Below are positions 5,813 through 8,920 of a DNA stretch of 8,920 bases, piece after piece (position 1 is the first letter of the stretch; every line of letters begins with the position of its first letter). The notes below the pieces were generated by a model. That model worked only from the letters and a program-made list of their open reading frames with translations. It had not been told where the DNA came from and made no database searches. Source of the DNA: Methanotrichaceae archaeon (GTDB lineage: Archaea > Halobacteriota > Methanosarcinia > Methanotrichales > Methanotrichaceae); contig DUKF01000116.1 in assembly GCA_013329455.1 (NCBI GenBank), positions 1-8,920 on the forward strand, in the 5' to 3' direction. A program made the position numbers and the translations under genes.

Positions 5813-6874
5813 ATGACCGAATGGGAATCGGACTTCACGGGCTCTTTCAGTAGCTACCTCTCCCCAGGCTGCCGGATCTGTCGCCAGGGCGCGTCCCTGG
5901 TCTTATTCGTCACTGGGATCTGCGAGAGGGACTGCTTCTACTGCCCCCTCTCAGAGGGGAGGAGGGATAGAGACGTCGTCTTCGCAAACGAGCGGGAGGC
6001 AAAGTCCGACCTCGACATAATCGAAGAGGCAAACGCCATCGGAGCCCTCGGGACCGGTATCACTGGGGGCGAGCCCCTGTTGAAGAGAGATTTCGTGATC
6101 AGGTCGATCAGATCCCTGAAGCGGGAGTTCGGGCAGGATCACAACATTCACCTCTACACTGGGGCGAGGCCCGGCCCCTCTTCTCTTCGAAGCCTCGCAG
6201 AGGCGGGGCTCGACGAGATCAGGTTTCATCCGCCAGCCTCGGATTGGTCGGACCCGAGATGGCTCAAAAAGGCGCTAGAGGATGCGAGGTCGCAGGGGCT
6301 CCTGGCAGGGGTCGAGATCCCCGCCATCGGTCCAGCGCCCGGAATCATCGAGGCGGTTCGAAAGGCCGATGCCTTCCTGAACTTGAACGAGCTTGAGTTC
6401 TCCGAGACGAACCAAGAGGCTTTGAAGAATCTCGGGTTCAGGTCGAAGGATTACGGCTGCGGCGCGGTCGGGAGCGAGTCAGTGGCCACAGAGCACTTCA
6501 AGGTCGAGGGTCTCAAGGTCCATTACTGCTCTTCGGGGTTCAAGGACGCGGTCCAGCTCCGGGAACGGCTGAAGCGGCGGGCAGAGAGGACGGCCCGGCC
6601 CTTTGACCTATCCACCGATGACGGAACCTTGATCTTCGGCGTGATTCTGCCTGTTGATCGGGCCGGGGCCGGTGGCATCGGCTCGGTGGTCGAGAGGCTG
6701 GTGGCCCTGGAAGTTCCTGAGGAGATGTACCTCCTATTTGAGGGGAGGATCGAGATCGCTGGATGGATCCTGGAAGATATCGTCCCGGATCTCGAGGAGA
6801 TGGAGTGCCAGCTGGCCCTGGAAGAGAGGTACCCGATCGAGGGTGGGCCGGTTGTGGAGAGAATACCTTTATAA
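5813..6874 (+). CDS. Radical SAM protein related to PFL-activating enzymes (COG2108-like), function unknown
   Basis: The 353-residue protein has the radical SAM cluster motif C37-x3-C41-x2-C44 (CERDCFYC) and the SAM-binding ITGGEPL at 83-89. A 4Fe-4S cluster at these cysteines would split S-adenosylmethionine into a 5'-deoxyadenosyl radical. Four further cysteines stand outside this motif: Cys20 and Cys23 in PGCRICRQG, Cys216 in DYGCG and Cys239 in HYCSSG. They could hold a second iron-sulfur cluster. The region after about 245 (RERLKRRAERTARPF onward) looks like an added C-terminal domain. It resembles an archaeal family annotated only as related to pyruvate-formate-lyase-activating enzyme; substrate unknown. 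A TATA box at 5779 places the transcript start within a few bases of the ATG, so it is probably leaderless. The stop overlaps the DUF2551 promoter. Radical SAM call is firm, subfamily moderate. Confidence 0.88.
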   Translation: MTEWESDFTGSFSSYLSPGCRICRQGASLVLFVTGICERDCFYCPLSEGRRDRDVVFANEREAKSDLDIIEEANAIGALGTGITGGEPLLKRDFVIRSIRSLKREFGQDHNIHLYTGARPGPSSLRSLAEAGLDEIRFHPPASDWSDPRWLKKALEDARSQGLLAGVEIPAIGPAPGIIEAVRKADAFLNLNELEFSETNQEALKNLGFRSKDYGCGAVGSESVATEHFKVEGLKVHYCSSGFKDAVQLRERLKRRAERTARPFDLSTDDGTLIFGVILPVDRAGAGGIGSVVERLVALEVPEEMYLLFEGRIEIAGWILEDIVPDLEEMECQLALEERYPIEGGPVVERIPL

Positions 6875-6876
6875 AT
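6866..6876 (+). promoter_or_regulatory. TATA box of the DUF2551 gene
   Basis: CCTTTATAAAT is close to the ideal archaeal BRE/box A and spans the stop codon of the radical SAM gene. The predicted start at about 6898 leaves a short leader that may hold the GGTGAG ribosome binding site before the ATG at 6913. DUF2551 can thus be expressed on its own. Confidence 0.65.
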
Positions 6877-6912
6877 CCATAGCTGCAAATGTAGGGGCGG
6901 TGAGCTTACAGG

Positions 6913-7227
6913 ATGGAGGCTAGCGTTCAAAAACATGAAGATCAGATTCGTGAGCGCCTGAAAAATTATCTCAAGCGCGACGGAATGGGCATCCGAAAGG
7001 CTGTCCTGAAGCTGTTCTTGCATGACAGGTCTTACACCACTGAGGAAGTTTACACTTATCTGGACAAGGAGGGTTTCGACGTCAGCTATCGGGGCGTCTC
7101 GGCGATGGTAGGCCTAATGAACACCAGGCTCGGCATCCTCAGCATCGATGTCTCGGGCGACCACAACGTCTACTCTCTCAAACCCGATCACAAGGTGATC
7201 GTAAGTTCGGTTCTTGAAAGTTATTGA
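6913..7227 (+). CDS. DUF2551 family protein, small winged-helix-like
   Basis: The 104-residue protein matches my recollection of the DUF2551 family of methanogenic archaea; its function is not known. It starts with a charged helix (1-25), then segments with helix-turn-helix character: RKAVLKLFLHDRSYTTEEVY (28-47) and a second helix around SYRGVSAMVGLMNTRLG (58-74). A strand pair, SIDVSGDHNVYSL (77-89), could form the wing. This layout suggests a DNA-binding regulator, with residues 58-74 as the recognition helix, but that is inferred from the pattern alone. No cysteine metal site is present. GGTGAG lies 8 nt before the ATG. It has its own strong TATA box and converges with the large radical SAM gene, with 7 bp between stops. 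Confidence 0.8.
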   Translation: MEASVQKHEDQIRERLKNYLKRDGMGIRKAVLKLFLHDRSYTTEEVYTYLDKEGFDVSYRGVSAMVGLMNTRLGILSIDVSGDHNVYSLKPDHKVIVSSVLESY

Positions 7228-7234
7228 GGCGGCT

Positions 7235-8728
7235 TCAGTTGGGCGGTTCTCCCCGCTTCATCCTTCTGAGATATTTTTTGAGGCCATAGTCCGAAAGTAG
7301 GTTAATCCCCCGGAGGGCCAGGTGCTGGCTCCATCCCGCTGTCATCCTTTCGCTATAGTACCGATGCAGGGCTTTCAGGTGGCGCAAATTGTACTCCAAG
7401 CACGTCCCCACAAGCTCCCAATGCTCAGGCTTCGCTCTCTCTTTTCCAAAGCCCATGGCGTTTCCTAGACGCGTCTCCCCGATCGGCGTGAAGAATAGGG
7501 GGAGCATCAGGCCGATGTGGTCTTTCAGCGACTCGACCAGTTCCGTCGTCAGCACGACGTCCTCTTCGGTCTCGCCGGGCAGGCCCAGGACGAGGCTTGC
7601 CACCGGAAGCCAGGACTGGTCGCTGAAAAGGCCGTAGCACTCCCTCACGATCTCAGGCCAGATCTCCAAGGGTGCGGGCTTTGCCTTGTTCTTCATGTGC
7701 TTTGCAAGAAGCTTGCAACTTCCGGTTTCGATCCCGATCCAGGCCGACATGTACCTTTGGTCGGTCCCGACCCCCACGATCTCGGAGATATCCCTCAGAA
7801 GGTCCTGATTGTGGTAGACCGAGGCGAGGCTCACATGGGATACGTCGACGGTCCTGGGATCTAGGTCCTTTACCTGCCTGAAAAGGTCGAGGAGCCTCTC
7901 TCGGTCGGGCACCGCTCCCATCGACCCGTACTGAAAGGCGTCCTCGGAATGGAGGATCAGGTCTTTCTGCCCTGCCCTGATGTTAACCTCGGCGTCTTTC
8001 AGTATCTTGGAGATCGGCCTGTGCCTGGGCTTACGCATCGTTGGCGAGCAGAATGAGCACCCTCGCCAGCAGCCTCGCCCTATCTCGACGATACCGCCGA
8101 CGGTTGCTCCTCTGTTGACGGGGATCTCATCGCCGGGGACGGTCTCGCCCTCGATCTCCCTTGGGACGTCCTCGTTGGCCATCATCTTTTTGCAGATCGA
8201 AGGAAAAGTCCTCTCCCCCTCGCCCAGGTAGATGAAGTCGACCCCGACCTCCTCGCCCTTCAGCTCCCAGGAGCCGTTGCCGCCGATGACAACCTTGGGT
8301 TTGTGCTCTTTTATGAGGGGGTGGCCCACCAGCTCAAGAAACTTCGTCCTGTTGTAGGGCGCGCCCTTATTGACCATCTCCTCGATCTCCCGGACGGCGA
8401 TCTTGCCCATGGGGTCGTCGTGGCCGATCCCCACGATCTCGGTTTCGGGTCCTATCGCTTTGTCGAGATGGTCGGGATGGGCTACCATCACCTCGTCTCG
8501 TGAAAACCCCGCTTCCAGGAGGGCGGCTTCGATCTTCCTCATACCGCAGGGGGCGAGGAGGGCAGATCCATCAGGGGCAGCCTCGACGGGCGGGCAGAAG
8601 AGCCACTTGAATATCCTCTCGTTGATCATCGATGCAGGGAGTATCGCCGCAAAGCCGAGCATAACTCCCCCGTTGTAGTTGCTCATCATGGTGGCGTCGC
8701 TGGTGAGGACTATCCTTTTGCCTGACAT
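7235..8728 (-). CDS. Large archaeal radical SAM protein with B12-binding-like N-terminal domain, function unknown
   Basis: The protein has 497 residues. The N-terminal half (about 1-200) has a Rossmann-like pattern as in cobalamin-binding radical SAM proteins: ETEIVGIGHDDPMG at 95-108, KVVIGGNGSW at 145-154 and VDFIYLGEGE at 163-172. The cobalamin-ligand motif DxHxxG is not seen, so B12 binding is doubtful. The radical SAM cluster motif is C220-x3-C224-x2-C227 (CWRGCSFC), followed by HSED at 260-263, GIETGS at 332-337 and LGLPGETEED at 381-390. The start TSDATMMSNYNGG resembles an archaeal family with no assigned reaction. The ATG at 8728 has a GGAG 7 nt upstream. It diverges from the DUF39 gene, which could mean shared control or simple adjacency. 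Only the radical SAM assignment is firm. Confidence 0.88.
   Translation of the reverse strand: MSGKRIVLTSDATMMSNYNGGVMLGFAAILPASMINERIFKWLFCPPVEAAPDGSALLAPCGMRKIEAALLEAGFSRDEVMVAHPDHLDKAIGPETEIVGIGHDDPMGKIAVREIEEMVNKGAPYNRTKFLELVGHPLIKEHKPKVVIGGNGSWELKGEEVGVDFIYLGEGERTFPSICKKMMANEDVPREIEGETVPGDEIPVNRGATVGGIVEIGRGCWRGCSFCSPTMRKPRHRPISKILKDAEVNIRAGQKDLILHSEDAFQYGSMGAVPDRERLLDLFRQVKDLDPRTVDVSHVSLASVYHNQDLLRDISEIVGVGTDQRYMSAWIGIETGSCKLLAKHMKNKAKPAPLEIWPEIVRECYGLFSDQSWLPVASLVLGLPGETEEDVVLTTELVESLKDHIGLMLPLFFTPIGETRLGNAMGFGKERAKPEHWELVGTCLEYNLRHLKALHRYYSERMTAGWSQHLALRGINLLSDYGLKKYLRRMKRGEPPN
7272..7280 (+). terminator. Candidate T-tract terminator for DUF2551
   Basis: A plus-strand TATTTTTTG lies about 45 nt after the DUF2551 stop, inside the 3' end of the convergent radical SAM gene. 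Oligo-T runs of this length can end archaeal transcription. No stable hairpin precedes it. Confidence 0.35.
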
Positions 8729-8788
8729 CTGACAGCTCCATTTCGGTGATTACAGATAATGGTGTTGAGCCAATCGACATCCCACAAG

Positions 8789-8799
8789 CCTTTAATACC
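8789..8799 (+). promoter_or_regulatory. TATA box of the DUF39 gene
   Basis: CCTTTAATACC is a fair archaeal BRE/box A. Its centre is about 29 nt before the GTG at 8823, so the transcript would start at or within a few bases of the start codon. Confidence 0.55.
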
Positions 8800-8822
8800 T
8801 CCCGCTTTTAGAGTGGAGGTTT

Positions 8823-8920
8823 GTGCAGGAGAAATCGTTGTCGGAGATCAACGAACGCATCCGGGACGGCAGCGTTCGGGTGGTCACTGCGGAAGAGATG
8901 CCGGACCTGGTGGACGAGCT
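8823..8920 (+). CDS. L-aspartate semialdehyde sulfurtransferase / homocysteine biosynthesis protein (DUF39), first 32 codons
   Basis: Only the N-terminus is present; the gene runs off the window. It reads QEKSLSEINERIRDGSVRVV and then TAEEMPDLVDEL. The pattern of SEIN-RI, a short loop, VVTAEEM and then a charged helix is the characteristic opening of the COG1900/DUF39 family. In methanogens this family makes homocysteine from aspartate semialdehyde and sulfide, with a ferredoxin partner protein usually encoded nearby. The catalytic cysteine lies further on and cannot be checked. The GTG start is preceded by GGAGG with only 3 nt of spacing, too close for normal use. Together with the TATA box at 8789 this suggests a leaderless message. 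It diverges from the radical SAM gene. Confidence 0.8.
   Translation, partial: MQEKSLSEINERIRDGSVRVVTAEEMPDLVDE

Noticed and set aside
1..8920. Search for CRISPR arrays, insertion sequences, toxin-antitoxin pairs or a defence system
   Set aside because: No spaced direct repeats, inverted terminal repeats, transposase, nuclease or small gene pairs are seen; the region looks like core genome.

Overview
This window is chromosomal DNA from a euryarchaeon, most likely a methanogen of the Methanomicrobia / class II group; the Methanothrix (Methanosaeta) lineage would fit but is not proven. The domain is clear from the gene content: aIF1A, a RIO1 kinase, a two-KH-domain Dim2/Krr1-like protein, SRP54, an archaeal-type site-2 protease and a tRNA with a bulge-helix-bulge intron. 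Promoters are TATA-type, several starts look leaderless, and GTG and TTG starts are common. DUF2551 and the DUF39 (homocysteine biosynthesis) protein point to methanogens. The DNA is GC-rich and densely coding. I see no mobile element, CRISPR array or sign of recent transfer, so most of it is core genome.

Layout. From 1 to 495 (minus) is the N-terminal part of an M50 membrane metalloprotease. It diverges from a variant fdhD (579-1289, plus) across one nearly symmetric TATA element. fdhD meets stop-to-stop, with no spacer, the last gene of a minus-strand cluster that reads aIF1A (2992-2663), RIO1 kinase (2660-1875), KH-domain protein (1823-1290). A tRNA-Val(CAC) lies upstream on the same strand (3188-3115). 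On the plus strand follow a cis-prenyltransferase (3308-4129), an intron-containing tRNA-Arg(GCG) (4158-4247), SRP54 (4294-5634), a radical SAM protein with extra cysteines (5813-6874) and a DUF2551 protein (6913-7227). A large minus-strand radical SAM protein (8728-7235) converges on DUF2551 with a 7-bp gap. It diverges from the first 32 codons of an aspartate-semialdehyde sulfurtransferase family gene (8823 to the window end).

How the genes work together. aIF1A, RIO1 and the KH protein form a small-subunit maturation and initiation module. The two tRNA genes and SRP54 extend the translation and protein-targeting theme. The prenyltransferase makes the polyprenyl carrier for glycan assembly. 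The two radical SAM proteins and DUF2551 have no firm function.

The observation most worth following is the aIF1A gene. Its conserved N-terminus runs into a frame with no ATG, GTG or TTG. It begins instead at a CTG placed 7 nt after the core of a near-perfect Shine-Dalgarno sequence. This recalls the bacterial initiation factor gene infC, which uses a rare start codon for autoregulation. Second is an FdhD homologue that has lost the CxxC sulfur-transfer motif.
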